Of a stretch of DNA of 35,128 nucleotides, positions 16,044-22,484 are shown one piece after another. Both the position numbers and the translations under genes were made by a program. The DNA lies in the IMG/VR virus record IMGVR_UViG_3300022920_000020, positions 1-35,128 of that record. One strand, 5' to 3'. The first letter of the stretch is position 1, and each line of letters starts with the position of its first letter. Under the pieces are notes generated by a model that ran no database searches, was not told the DNA's origin, and saw only the letters and a list, made by a program, of their open reading frames with translations. This DNA comes from a virus.

Positions 16044-16702
16044 TTCACTACCTTTTTGTCGTGGTCTATCCAAGTGTTTGCTTTCAAATCCTTGATGTAA
16101 TAATGCTCTGTGCCATCTTTGCTCCACTTTGTGTGGGCGATGTGCATTGGCTTATATGATGGGGCTACTTTCTTGATAAATCTTGACAGAAACCTGGGAC
16201 CTGTAGTCTGTAGCACAAATCGGCCTTTCCAAATATCGTAGATTTCTATAGATTCTTTTTCTTTGTAGTTCTTCACACACTCCTTCATTGCGCCTTCCCA
16301 GAGATTCGCGCCTTCAATAGAACCAATGAAATCGTTTTCTATCCACGACCATCGTTCTTTGACATGCCGTATATTGTGGAATACAAACTCTTTACCCCGC
16401 AAAGCATCTAGTGGCTTCAATATAAACATATCCATATCTATGTAAAAGCCCCCATAGCGGTGCAATATACAGAACCTCACAAAATCAATTTTCTGTATCT
16501 CATAGCGGAACGCGTCATAGAATTCTAAGTAACTAGGGTAGTGTTCAGATATCAGGTTTCTGCAACTCTCTTCATTCCATAGAGTGTATTCATAGTCGGT
16601 GTAACTCTGGCATATCCCCTTGCTTTTCAAGAACATAGGGAACTGCTCCAACTCTTTTCCTGTCAAGTTGAAATAGATTTGATGTATCTTCTTTGGGATC
16701 AT
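16040..16702 (-). CDS. GT32-like glycosyltransferase with DXD motif (Gly_transf_sug)
   Basis: 220 residues. IPKKIHQIYFN at 2-12 and KIDFVRFCILHRYGGFYIDMDM (71-92, DMD the metal-binding triad) are the hallmark of OCH1/capsule-type GT32 sugar transferases. It overlaps the previous small gene and the ParB-like gene with ATGA junctions. Its placement beside the TAGT-like and dioxygenase genes suggests it extends or supplies a sugar in DNA hypermodification. Modification of a virion or host glycan is an alternative. Confidence 0.82.
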   Translation of the reverse strand: MIPKKIHQIYFNLTGKELEQFPMFLKSKGICQSYTDYEYTLWNEESCRNLISEHYPSYLEFYDAFRYEIQKIDFVRFCILHRYGGFYIDMDMFILKPLDALRGKEFVFHNIRHVKERWSWIENDFIGSIEGANLWEGAMKECVKNYKEKESIEIYDIWKGRFVLQTTGPRFLSRFIKKVAPSYKPMHIAHTKWSKDGTEHYYIKDLKANTWIDHDKKVVK

Positions 16703-16950
16703 TGCTCGATTCCGAATACTTCTTCAGCATTAGGAAGTAAGGCGAGTTTCTGACGGATAGATTCTTCTGTGATTTGCTCTACTTTTTCTTTAACTCTTTC
16801 ACACCAAAGAGCCATGACCTGACGAGTCTGCTCGGCCGGAGCATCTTCCCCTAGAAACGAATTAATGATTCCAGTCAGTTCTGCTTTTTCTGGATCAAGG
16901 TCTAGTTCATAGCAATCAAGAATTAGCTTACAGAAATTAATGTCGCTCAT
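16699..16950 (-). CDS. Small acidic protein of unknown function heading the late operon
   Basis: 83 residues from ATG 16950 (GAGGG seven bases upstream); an ATG at 16956 is too close to that site. It is predicted helical (SDINFCKLILDCYELDLDPEKAEL, then QTRQVMALWCERVKEKVEQITEESIRQKLALL). I do not recognise the family. It is the first gene after the 300-base intergenic region and is coupled to the GT32-like gene, so it belongs to the modification/packaging transcript. Confidence 0.7.
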   Translation of the reverse strand: MSDINFCKLILDCYELDLDPEKAELTGIINSFLGEDAPAEQTRQVMALWCERVKEKVEQITEESIRQKLALLPNAEEVFGIEQ

Positions 16951-16978
16951 TTGCATACCCTCTACATGGATAGTAAAG

Positions 16979-17011
16979 GGTATTGTATATCTTTGTTACG
17001 GAATTGTATAT
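16979..17011 (-). promoter_or_regulatory. Pair of 12-bp direct repeats, 21 bp apart, before the late operon
   Basis: GGTATTGTATAT (16979-16990) and GGAATTGTATAT (17000-17011) on the plus strand differ at one base and are two DNA turns apart. On the minus strand each contains TATACAAT, a -10-like string, but no good -35 is found at 16-18 bp. The layout fits a regulator binding twice on the same face upstream of the first late gene, or a phage-specific late promoter. Confidence 0.45.
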
Positions 17012-17080
17012 TTAATTGAAGTCGTCTACTGCCACAGCAGTCAGAGATATGAGGGTGAAAATGATCATGTAAATTAGCAC
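17012..17080 (-). CDS. Possible 22-residue membrane peptide
   Basis: GTG 17080 to TAA 17014-17012 encodes VLIYMIIFTLISLTAVAVDDFN (Met at the start), one hydrophobic helix with an acidic tail. A perfect AGGAGG (17091-17086) stands five bases before the GTG, stronger than most genes here. The AGGAGG can pair with GCCTCC 11 bases upstream, so translation may be gated by an RNA hairpin. The short length makes it tentative; the site and spacing are the support. Confidence 0.45.
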   Translation of the reverse strand: MLIYMIIFTLISLTAVAVDDFN

Positions 17081-17250
17081 AGTTGCCTCCTAGTTAATTA
17101 GGGAGGCATTGTAATGATAATCAGATATGATCGGAAATGATTGTTTTAGATAGAGGTCATATCACGGATGATATGGGTAGTCCGTTTCGGCTCCCCAGTG
17201 GACTATTCTGGGTCAAAAGGTCAATTAGGAAAACCTTGGCCTTGGGGGAA
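17081..17250. other. Structured intergenic region before the late genes
   Basis: Three inverted repeats lie in 170 bases without a gene. (a) GCCTCC / GGAGGC at 17085-17107 covers the ribosome site of the small peptide. (b) CATATCA-CGGA-TGATATG at 17158-17175 is a perfect 7-bp stem with a 4-base loop. (c) TAGTCC (17178-17183) pairs with GGACTA (17200-17205), and CCCAG (17194-17198) with CTGGG (17208-17212) as an alternative. It could carry the late promoter/leader, an antitermination target or a packaging site. No tRNA or CRISPR pattern is present. Confidence 0.4.
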
Positions 17251-17415
17251 TTAAAATATTACCAATATCGCTATGACTGCGACAGCGATTAAAAGAGCCT
17301 GCCCTCTACTGATATTGACAGGCAAAAGATACCAAGCTGTTGCATTTTTTTGCGCTTCTTTTATCGCCTTATCAGCACTTTCATGCGCTTCTTTTATCAT
17401 TTCTTTAATATCCAT
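17251..17415 (-). CDS. 54-residue membrane protein with charged helix
   Basis: ATG 17415 overlaps the previous TAA (TAATG) and the frame ends at TAA 17253-17251. The first 25 residues are a Lys/Glu/Ala helix (MDIKEMIKEAHESADKAIKE), followed by a membrane segment at about 36-54 (RGQALLIAVAVIAILVIF). It would be a small inner-membrane protein with a cytoplasmic amphipathic N-terminus. It might be holin-like or a host-membrane modulator, but I do not recognise a family. Confidence 0.7.
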   Translation of the reverse strand: MDIKEMIKEAHESADKAIKEAQKNATAWYLLPVNISRGQALLIAVAVIAILVIF

Positions 17416-17774
17416 TACTCACCTCTCTCATAACCCGCAAATGGCTCTGGCTGAACATCGTAAACTATATCATACGCTTCCTGCACAAGCTCGCGCAAGG
17501 TAGTCTCTAGGTATAAATATATGTCAGTCCTAAGCAAACATGATATTTGAGTCTGCATTGAATTCCAGTATAGCTCATCCAAGAACTCAGCTTGATTGAT
17601 TGTCACGGGTGGAAGGCAGTCATCCCACCAGCTAGGCATATTCACTAGAAAATAATAGCAGAACGCATCCTTATGCGTATCGGTTAGGTCAATAACGTCA
17701 CCTTCCCAGCGCACATACTCAGATTCCAGTCCTGCAACCATTTCTTGAAACTTTTCTTCTATTGCTTTTTTCAT
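17415..17774 (-). CDS. Conserved-looking acidic phage protein, function unknown
   Basis: 119 residues, starting at ATG 17774. It is rich in aromatic residues and Asp/Glu (FCYYFLVNMPSWWDDCLPP; DIYLYLETTLRELVQEAYDIVYDVQPEPF). No motif is recognised. It lies downstream of a terminator (17789-17808) and is coupled by TAATG to the 54-residue membrane protein. Confidence 0.65.
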   Translation of the reverse strand: MKKAIEEKFQEMVAGLESEYVRWEGDVIDLTDTHKDAFCYYFLVNMPSWWDDCLPPVTINQAEFLDELYWNSMQTQISCLLRTDIYLYLETTLRELVQEAYDIVYDVQPEPFAGYERGE

Positions 17775-17788
17775 ATTACATTCCCCGA

Positions 17789-17808
17789 TAGAAAGCCCCC
17801 GAAGGGGC
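17789..17808 (-). terminator. UUCG-loop terminator after the 128-residue gene
   Basis: The minus strand reads GCCCC-TTCG-GGGGC then TTTC. The stem is strong but the U tract is short, so termination may be partial; that would let the downstream small genes be read at low level. It lies 11 bases after the stop of the gene at 17819. Confidence 0.7.
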
Positions 17809-17818
17809 GGTTGATTGA

Positions 17819-18205
17819 TTAAAATGAAGGATCGCGGTATGACTCTCTGCGGCCAATGAACGCGCCACCACTACCTTGGACGTAGCGGCCAGTTTCAGGA
17901 TTCTTGTAAACAGCTTTTAGAAAGCCGTCAACGATTCGGAAGGTTGACTCGGAGCCATTAGGGTCACGACTATATTCGTAGGATTCATCACCGAAACCAG
18001 TTCCACCAACCACTTTGGCGCGATCTGCTTGAATGACAACGTATTGGTATTTTCCTTTAGTGAATAGACCAGAAACTGTAGCGGCATCGCGGTCAGTCCA
18101 AAAAGTAAGGGTAGCAGGATCACCAACATTAATTTCTAGTTCTTCGTGATCGTATCTAGAGTACATGTAGTTAACAAGAGAGCCTGTATTAATTCCTAAT
18201 TTCAT
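17819..18205 (-). CDS. Conserved early phage protein, function unknown
   Basis: 128 residues. The opening MKLGINTGSLVNYMYSR, the central ATLTFWTDRDAATVSGLFTKGKYQYVVIQAD, and the ending GGAFIGRRESYRDPSF form a pattern I associate with a widespread uncharacterised phage family. It is a single-gene unit: operator promoter at 18239-18279, this gene, terminator at 17789. That arrangement marks it as a self-contained early cassette. No catalytic motif is evident. Confidence 0.7.
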   Translation of the reverse strand: MKLGINTGSLVNYMYSRYDHEELEINVGDPATLTFWTDRDAATVSGLFTKGKYQYVVIQADRAKVVGGTGFGDESYEYSRDPNGSESTFRIVDGFLKAVYKNPETGRYVQGSGGAFIGRRESYRDPSF

Positions 18206-18238
18206 AATTTATTACCTTTATTTATTGATTGAGGTGTA

Positions 18239-18279
18239 ACCATGCGCTCAATAATCATAAAAGTAAACCTTTTTGTTAA
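18239..18279 (-). promoter_or_regulatory. Early promoter with dyad operator, copy 1
   Basis: The operator 18264-18279 reads TAAAC-CTTTTT-GTTAA (plus strand). On the minus strand TTTACT (18267-18262) serves as -35 and CATGGT (18244-18239) as a weak -10, with 17 bp between. The downstream leader CTCAATCAATAAATAAAGG is nearly the same as in copies 2-4. It drives the 128-residue gene. Confidence 0.75.
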
Positions 18280-18295
18280 AAAAAGATAAAAAAGA

Positions 18296-18727
18296 TTATC
18301 CTTCTCCTATCCTCCATTCTTCCTCTTTTATTTGCTCTTTGAGGTTTCTTGAAAGCTGAAGGACATCATCCCTTTCAAACTTGGGTGACGCTCTCCAAGC
18401 TAGACGCTCCATTGCTTTGATTCTGCGTTCCCCGTATGTATCTACCATGTACTCCCTGTATTTCAAGACATAGTGGGCTTGCTTCATTCCCCAGCAATTA
18501 CAGTGGGGACATTGGGGGTGAATGTTTTCTTCAAAGAGTTTGAATACAGTTCGGCCTCTAGGCATGAAGTGCCCACCCTGCATATTCTTATAATGATCGA
18601 GTTTACCGCAGGTCACGCAGGAACAATACCCATTGTCATCTGACGCTTTCAGTCTTACCAGTCTTTGAAGTAGCTTGGCGGCTTTTTCAACCTCTTGAGC
18701 TACGGTAGACTTCTTCCTCTTGGCCAT
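18296..18727 (-). CDS. ninG: NinG-like (Rap) recombination nuclease
   Basis: 143 residues. The zinc-binding core is C35-S-C-x-x-C40 (CSCVTCGK) with GGHFMPRG at 51-58, and NIHPQCPHCNCWG (C73, C76, C78), the NinG/Rap signature. In lambda this protein resolves branched DNA at recombination. A GGGGG site lies six bases before ATG 18727, inside the DUF3310 gene; the overlap is 41 bases. It ends the NinB-to-NinG recombination transcript. Confidence 0.87.
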   Translation of the reverse strand: MAKRKKSTVAQEVEKAAKLLQRLVRLKASDDNGYCSCVTCGKLDHYKNMQGGHFMPRGRTVFKLFEENIHPQCPHCNCWGMKQAHYVLKYREYMVDTYGERRIKAMERLAWRASPKFERDDVLQLSRNLKEQIKEEEWRIGEG

Positions 18728-18929
18728 CCTTTTCCCCCTCTATCAAGAAATCACAATATTCTTTAATCTTCTGCAAATCTACCACCCCACCTTTTTCTTT
18801 CCATCTGGTGATGTATTTGACGATATTGCCTTCGCAGAAAGGTAATTCATTAGCCATGATGTATTCAATCGGCTGTATCTTCTTGTTGGCGTAATGAGTG
18901 CCGCCAACTTGAGTTCGGGGTATTTCCAT
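18687..18929 (-). CDS. DUF3310 (SaV-like) protein
   Basis: 80 residues from ATG 18929, which shares one base with the upstream TGA. GTHYANKKIQPIEYIMANELPFCEGNIVKYITRWKEKGG is the full DUF3310 signature (nucleotide-kinase-adjacent early phage protein of unknown function). It is commonly found in early operons of tailed phages. It overlaps NinG at its C-terminus. Confidence 0.85.
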   Translation of the reverse strand: MEIPRTQVGGTHYANKKIQPIEYIMANELPFCEGNIVKYITRWKEKGGVVDLQKIKEYCDFLIEGEKDGQEEEVYRSSRG

Positions 18930-19108
18930 CAATGAACCTTTTTAACAGTGAGGATAACTTCGTCAGGTTGATGAAGGTCGCAAGTGTGACAAAGGCCATA
19001 AGAATCCCCGTCATCAGAAACCCAATACTGAAGAGGGCTATTACAGTCATCACAATAAAGACGAACAAGTTTGATACCGCTTTCAGGAAATTTAAAAACA
19101 TTGCTCAT
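18929..19108 (-). CDS. 59-residue zinc-ribbon-like protein
   Basis: ATG 19108 overlaps the metallophosphoesterase TAA (TAATG), and TGA 18931-18929 overlaps the DUF3310 ATG. The protein has two Cys pairs, YCDDC (19-22) and LCHTC (40-43), spaced as in a zinc ribbon, plus polar residues and a final HQPDEVILTVKKVH. An antisense-free but out-of-frame longer reading frame (18865-19101) encodes a hydrophobic peptide and is a shadow. The stop/start junctions at both ends support this frame. Confidence 0.78.
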   Translation of the reverse strand: MSNVFKFPESGIKLVRLYCDDCNSPLQYWVSDDGDSYGLCHTCDLHQPDEVILTVKKVH

Positions 19109-20277
19109 TATCCAACCTTGACTTTGACTCGTGAATCTTCACCGCTATCTTTATGGTAGACAACTGCGGTCATTGATCTTTCTGCCCCATACCCTGAATC
19201 ACTATGCCATTGGTCTGTAGCTGTCAGGCTACCCCAGTGTTCAAAGTGCATAGAGCCTACTTCCCTCGCGGTATGGTGATGGATATGCCCTAGGTGGCAA
19301 TATCTGTTTTTGCTTTGACCCCATTCATCATCCAAGTTCTTGATTACAGCTTGAAGTATCTGCTCATGCTTAATTCTATCACCATGATGGAATACAAACA
19401 GATTATTTTTCCACTGATAGCTTATAAATTTAGAATAGTTCGGTAACACCTCAACCCTGCTTTCTTCCCTATACAGAAGGTCGATACAGCTAGAAAGGTG
19501 ACAGGCCATATCACTATCATGGTTGCCTCTGACATTAATCACCACGACTTTGCTATGAGTCATCAGCATTCGGTCAATAAGAATCTGGAACAATCTACCA
19601 GCGAGCTTAAATGTCTTTCCTATCCTAGTGTCGACATCAACGATTGTGCCAGCAGTTGTCGTATTTTTGCTAGAATCAGCGTGAAAGAAATCACCCACGT
19701 TCAGCAGAACGCCAATCTCCGCAGGACCTACCCTGTCAGAAAGATTGCTAGTCGCGTCCAACAAAATCTGTGTAGCTATTTTCACATCCCAGTCATCATG
19801 ATCCATCTTGGTTTCTGAGTCTGCAAGCATTCCGAAATGGTGGTCTCCTACCATATACATAGCCAAATGATCAGAATCTACAAGTTTAGGGAGTTTGACA
19901 GGCTTCTTGAAATTAGAAAGATTATCAGTGAGCCCTTCAGCGATAGCGTCAACTTTCGCCTTTAGGCTTCTTTTTTCGGGTTCTTGGATCACCCACTGCA
20001 ATGCTACAGAGCCATCTTCTTTGTAAGCAGTCGATATGCGTTTCGCCTCAAATCCTTCTGCTGTTTGATGGGTCAAATCTCTGTGCGGTGATACGCCCTG
20101 ACTTGCCGCCTTTTTTTCTAGCCTTGCAAGCATCTTGTCGATTACTCGCCGACCGCAACCCAGATACTTAGCCGCCTTGTTAGCTGAACCTTCCCTAATG
20201 ACAGCATCTAATACTTCGTGATGCCTATCTGTAGTTGCAAATTCCTTCAACACCCTCGGGTCTACTTTAGACATCAT
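19108..20277 (-). CDS. HTH-metallophosphoesterase
   Basis: 389 residues. The N-terminal 55 residues look like a helix-turn-helix (GSANKAAKYLGCGRRVIDKMLARLEKK). The phosphoesterase domain has GDHHFG (144-149), GDFFH (195-199), RGNHD (250-254), FHHGD (about 293) and GHIHHH (about 327), the complete metal ligand set. Phage enzymes of this kind are predicted to act on DNA ends or nucleotides. It lies between NinB and the zinc-ribbon gene and shares an ATGA junction upstream (alternative ATG 20274). Confidence 0.85.
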   Translation of the reverse strand: MMSKVDPRVLKEFATTDRHHEVLDAVIREGSANKAAKYLGCGRRVIDKMLARLEKKAASQGVSPHRDLTHQTAEGFEAKRISTAYKEDGSVALQWVIQEPEKRSLKAKVDAIAEGLTDNLSNFKKPVKLPKLVDSDHLAMYMVGDHHFGMLADSETKMDHDDWDVKIATQILLDATSNLSDRVGPAEIGVLLNVGDFFHADSSKNTTTAGTIVDVDTRIGKTFKLAGRLFQILIDRMLMTHSKVVVINVRGNHDSDMACHLSSCIDLLYREESRVEVLPNYSKFISYQWKNNLFVFHHGDRIKHEQILQAVIKNLDDEWGQSKNRYCHLGHIHHHTAREVGSMHFEHWGSLTATDQWHSDSGYGAERSMTAVVYHKDSGEDSRVKVKVG

Positions 20278-20720
20278 TCATCCTGTTTTCTTTTTAGCCT
20301 CTGGTATTCGCTATCAGTGCCTGACTCCAGAAACAAATCATGGTTATGCGCCCAATGATACACGTTATCAAGAAAGTGTACCATCTCGCCCTTCGTTAGC
20401 TTAGAACTGTGCTTGACCTGACCTTTGATTATTTCTTTCCCGACTTTGACATCTTCTGTCCCTAGAAACCTATTCTTCATCATAAGCTTCATATTCTCAG
20501 GGGTAGCTGTCGGTATCTTGTCTATGAAATGCTTTGACATTGTTCTGCACCAAGCATGGAACAGGGCATTCTGTGATGTGCTTCTAGGACTCTGGTATCT
20601 TTCTAGTCTGACTACGAGTGGATCTTTATAATCCCAAGATTCTATTCGCTTTAAGATGAAAGGGAGTTTGAGTTCCACCTCCCCCTTGTTGTCAATTTTT
20701 ACATGATCGCCCTGTGTCAC
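20274..20720 (-). CDS. ninB: NinB-like recombination protein
   Basis: 148 residues from GTG 20720 (GTGA overlap). The pattern YQSPRSTSQNALFHAWCRTMSKHF, then MKLMMKNRFLG, and STKLTKGEMVHFLDNVYHWA-like segments (seen as SSKLTKGEM) matches NinB. In lambda this protein (Orf) aids RecA loading and recombination. Together with NinG it forms the phage's late recombination pair. The operon order is NinB, metallophosphoesterase, zinc ribbon, DUF3310, NinG. Confidence 0.75.
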   Translation of the reverse strand: MTQGDHVKIDNKGEVELKLPFILKRIESWDYKDPLVVRLERYQSPRSTSQNALFHAWCRTMSKHFIDKIPTATPENMKLMMKNRFLGTEDVKVGKEIIKGQVKHSSKLTKGEMVHFLDNVYHWAHNHDLFLESGTDSEYQRLKRKQDE

Positions 20721-21049
20721 AGCTTTTTACTCAACCATTTCTGGGAAAGCCTTTCGCAAGCAGTTTCATTTCTCGGCTGTAGCCTGACCGCTTCGCGCCT
20801 TTCTTTAGTGTACCCTTTCTTTGAAATGTCACTATTGAAAGCAAACTCTCGCTTTGGTGCAAGATGCTTCGGCAAACAATAAGCCTGACCATAAAGACGG
20901 CTTTTCATTGTTGCCCTCATTACACCGCCATCAATACAGTTTTCTAAAGTCCAGTCGCTGTATTGCTTAAATGAGTAAGATTGACCATCCATGAAATATT
21001 CATGATCACCCTTAAAAACAACAAGTTTCGGTTTGAATTTACTAGCCAT
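20717..21049 (-). CDS. Small basic early protein, possible DNA-binding
   Basis: 110 residues, basic. The middle (YSFKQYSDWTLENCIDGGVMRATMKSRLYGQAYCLPKHLAPKRE) resembles phage wHTH-like segments, where a helix pair with a Gly turn is followed by an Arg-rich stretch. I do not recognise a family with certainty. It overlaps the preceding gene by eight bases and NinB by four, in the middle of the replication/recombination transcript. Confidence 0.6.
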   Translation of the reverse strand: MASKFKPKLVVFKGDHEYFMDGQSYSFKQYSDWTLENCIDGGVMRATMKSRLYGQAYCLPKHLAPKREFAFNSDISKKGYTKERREAVRLQPRNETACERLSQKWLSKKL

Positions 21050-21413
21050 TTTTTAACTCCCCGTCATAATAAAAGCCAAACTTTTCTAGGTAATGTTGCT
21101 TCATCATTAAATACTGATCGCCAGTTAACCAGCTAATATCAGCCAGTTGCATATCCATAGTCTTAGCACGCAAAGAATCTGCTTTTCCAGAGCGCAAATG
21201 CTGTGGGGAACCGCCACGATCTTGAGCGCGAGTTAACCAAGCATTGACAAATCGCTTGATACCCTTGGCTGTCTTGCGCTTAGATGGATTTGCGTCACAC
21301 CATGATTCCATAGCGGATAATTCTTGATGGACATCTATCTTAGGAAATGCACGCCCCCAAGCGATGATATCTTTCTGTTCTGGTTGCCAGTTGGTTTTGT
21401 CGTTGAGTATCAT
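21042..21413 (-). CDS. Primosome/replisome-organizer-like protein
   Basis: 123 residues from ATG 21413, with AGGAGG upstream. The motif SAMESWCDANPSKRKTAKGIKRFVNAWLTRAQDRGG (33-67) is the pattern seen at the C-terminal end of phage replication O/DnaT-like organizers. The usual N-terminal origin-binding wHTH is missing, so this could be the helicase-recruiting half only. It is the best candidate for a replication initiator in this genome. Confidence 0.65.
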   Translation of the reverse strand: MILNDKTNWQPEQKDIIAWGRAFPKIDVHQELSAMESWCDANPSKRKTAKGIKRFVNAWLTRAQDRGGSPQHLRSGKADSLRAKTMDMQLADISWLTGDQYLMMKQHYLEKFGFYYDGELKNG

Positions 21414-21422
21414 AAATTCCTC

Positions 21423-21929
21423 CTATTGGAATCTGTGTTGTTGTAATCTAGCCCATAAGTTTTCTATCGGCAACAACTCGTCATGTTGCAAGTAGAGCCT
21501 ATTACCATAGCCGAAGTCTGCAGAATGACAAGTTTTCTGGAAGTTGGTTCTATCCATCCAGCCATTAATTCTCATGACGTTGGGGTCTGATGTCTTACCG
21601 ACTAGGACACCTATCTGTGACTTGAACTTTTCCATATTGTCGAATATCAGCTTTCCATATTCATCATTCGTGAATTTAACGTCAATAGTGAAGTCATCAA
21701 ACCAAAGGTCAACACCGCCATCAGTTGCCACGTTAATTGCAGGAAGTTCCATGTGGAACAATCTAGCGACAGCGAACTCAGCCTTGAATCCGTAGACATT
21801 GGCCTCTACTCTGGACTGTCTTTTATTTTCGAGCCTAGGGGCAAAGCCCTGCATCTCACAAAGTTTGACAGTATCTGCTCCCATTAATTGGCAGGTATGA
21901 GCGTCCTGTTTACTTAGACGTATTTTCAA
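21423..21929 (-). CDS. PD-(D/E)XK nuclease-like protein
   Basis: 168 residues from TTG 21929; GGAGG stands six bases ahead, and no earlier ATG fits. Motif order is that of a PD-(D/E)XK nuclease: a helix with Glu (YGFKAEFAVARLF), then DGGVDLWFDD with the key Asp, and TIDVKFT with the D-x-K pair. The substrate is unknown; it may attack host DNA or process phage ends. It opens the second half of the early transcript from the operator at 22463. Confidence 0.72.
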   Translation of the reverse strand: MKIRLSKQDAHTCQLMGADTVKLCEMQGFAPRLENKRQSRVEANVYGFKAEFAVARLFHMELPAINVATDGGVDLWFDDFTIDVKFTNDEYGKLIFDNMEKFKSQIGVLVGKTSDPNVMRINGWMDRTNFQKTCHSADFGYGNRLYLQHDELLPIENLWARLQQHRFQ

Positions 21930-22170
21930 TGAACTCCTCCCCTAGAAACCCTCTAGCATCTTCGTCATCCATTTCGCCTATAGGACTCGCGTGACAATGA
22001 TAAAGACTATCCTCACATCCATAATAAAGATGGTAAGTTGATATGTTAGCCTTTTCCTGACCATCTGAATTTAACACTCTGTCACAAGCTTCTTTTTCGC
22101 TATTAGCCTGAACTATGTATTCTCGAGTTTCAGCAATAACAGCAGTACACTTGATAATGTAGTTTTTCAT
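21910..22170 (-). CDS. Small acidic early protein, unknown
   Basis: 86 residues from ATG 22170. It starts MKNYIIKCTAVIAETREYIVQANSEKEACDRVL, a short beta-alpha pattern seen in small phage proteins, and ends in acidic DEDARGFLGEEF. Function is unknown. It is the first gene of the transcript from the operator at 22463 or from the TATAAT promoter at 22215. Confidence 0.68.
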   Translation of the reverse strand: MKNYIIKCTAVIAETREYIVQANSEKEACDRVLNSDGQEKANISTYHLYYGCEDSLYHCHASPIGEMDDEDARGFLGEEFIENTSK

Positions 22171-22214
22171 AATGTATTCCTATGGTTCGGCAAGCCTCAC
22201 CTGTTGATTGATAA

Positions 22215-22268
22215 ATTATATTTTTTATATTTATTTGAGTTGAACGTAACCCTTTCACATGAGTGAAA
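22215..22268 (-). promoter_or_regulatory. Possible second promoter with TTTCAC-ATGA-GTGAAA palindrome
   Basis: On the minus strand a perfect TATAAT (22220-22215) stands 45 bases before ATG 22170. The -35 is poor (TCAACT, 17 bp). A perfect 6-bp palindrome TTTCAC-ATGA-GTGAAA (22253-22268) lies just upstream of the -35, where an activator or repressor could bind. This dyad is unlike the early operators, so it may serve a different or host regulator. Confidence 0.38.
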
Positions 22269-22437
22269 TAAAATACTGAGGGTTTGAACGACTCAGCGGT
22301 AAATTCGTGACTGTATCGGATATCCAACCTATTCTTTGATAACTACCGAGTTATCGCAGAGGCCATGTCTGGAGGGTCAACCACGCTCTGACGTTTATCT
22401 AAGGAGTTCGTCAGCCCCAAGCCCAATCACTTGTTTT
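22269..22437 (-). other. Long untranslated leader with two further hairpins
   Basis: Between the promoter at 22463 and the first gene are about 270 bases without a convincing gene. Inverted repeats on the minus strand are CTGACG/CGTCAG (22388-22393 with 22409-22414, 15-base loop) and GATAACT-CGGT-AGTTATC (22338-22355, perfect 7-bp stem). A third lies in the palindrome at 22253. A 65-residue frame (22130-22327) overlaps the next gene and lacks a ribosome site. The region may be a regulated leader; no known riboswitch is recognised. Confidence 0.4.
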
Positions 22438-22478
22438 ATGATGCCTGTCTTATTCACAGAAGTAAACTTTTTTGTTTA
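22438..22478 (-). promoter_or_regulatory. Early promoter with dyad operator, copy 5 (next to the XRE gene)
   Basis: The operator 22463-22478 is TAAAC-TTTTTT-GTTTA, a perfect dyad. On the minus strand TTTACT (22466-22461) is the -35 and CATCAT (22443-22438) the -10, 17 bp apart. It starts seven bases after the XRE stop and reads into the replication and NinB/NinG genes. Unlike copies 1-4 it is followed by a long leader. Confidence 0.75.
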
Positions 22479-22484
22479 TCAATG

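Noticed and set aside
18865-19101. Minus-strand frame for a 78-residue hydrophobic protein
   Set aside because: It overlaps DUF3310 by 68 bases and lies over the Cys-rich 59-residue frame, whose stop and start overlap both neighbours. The Cys-rich frame is preferred.
22130-22327. Minus-strand frame of 65 residues in the leader of the 21910 gene
   Set aside because: TTG start without Shine-Dalgarno, overlaps the next gene and the TATAAT box, and has odd composition.
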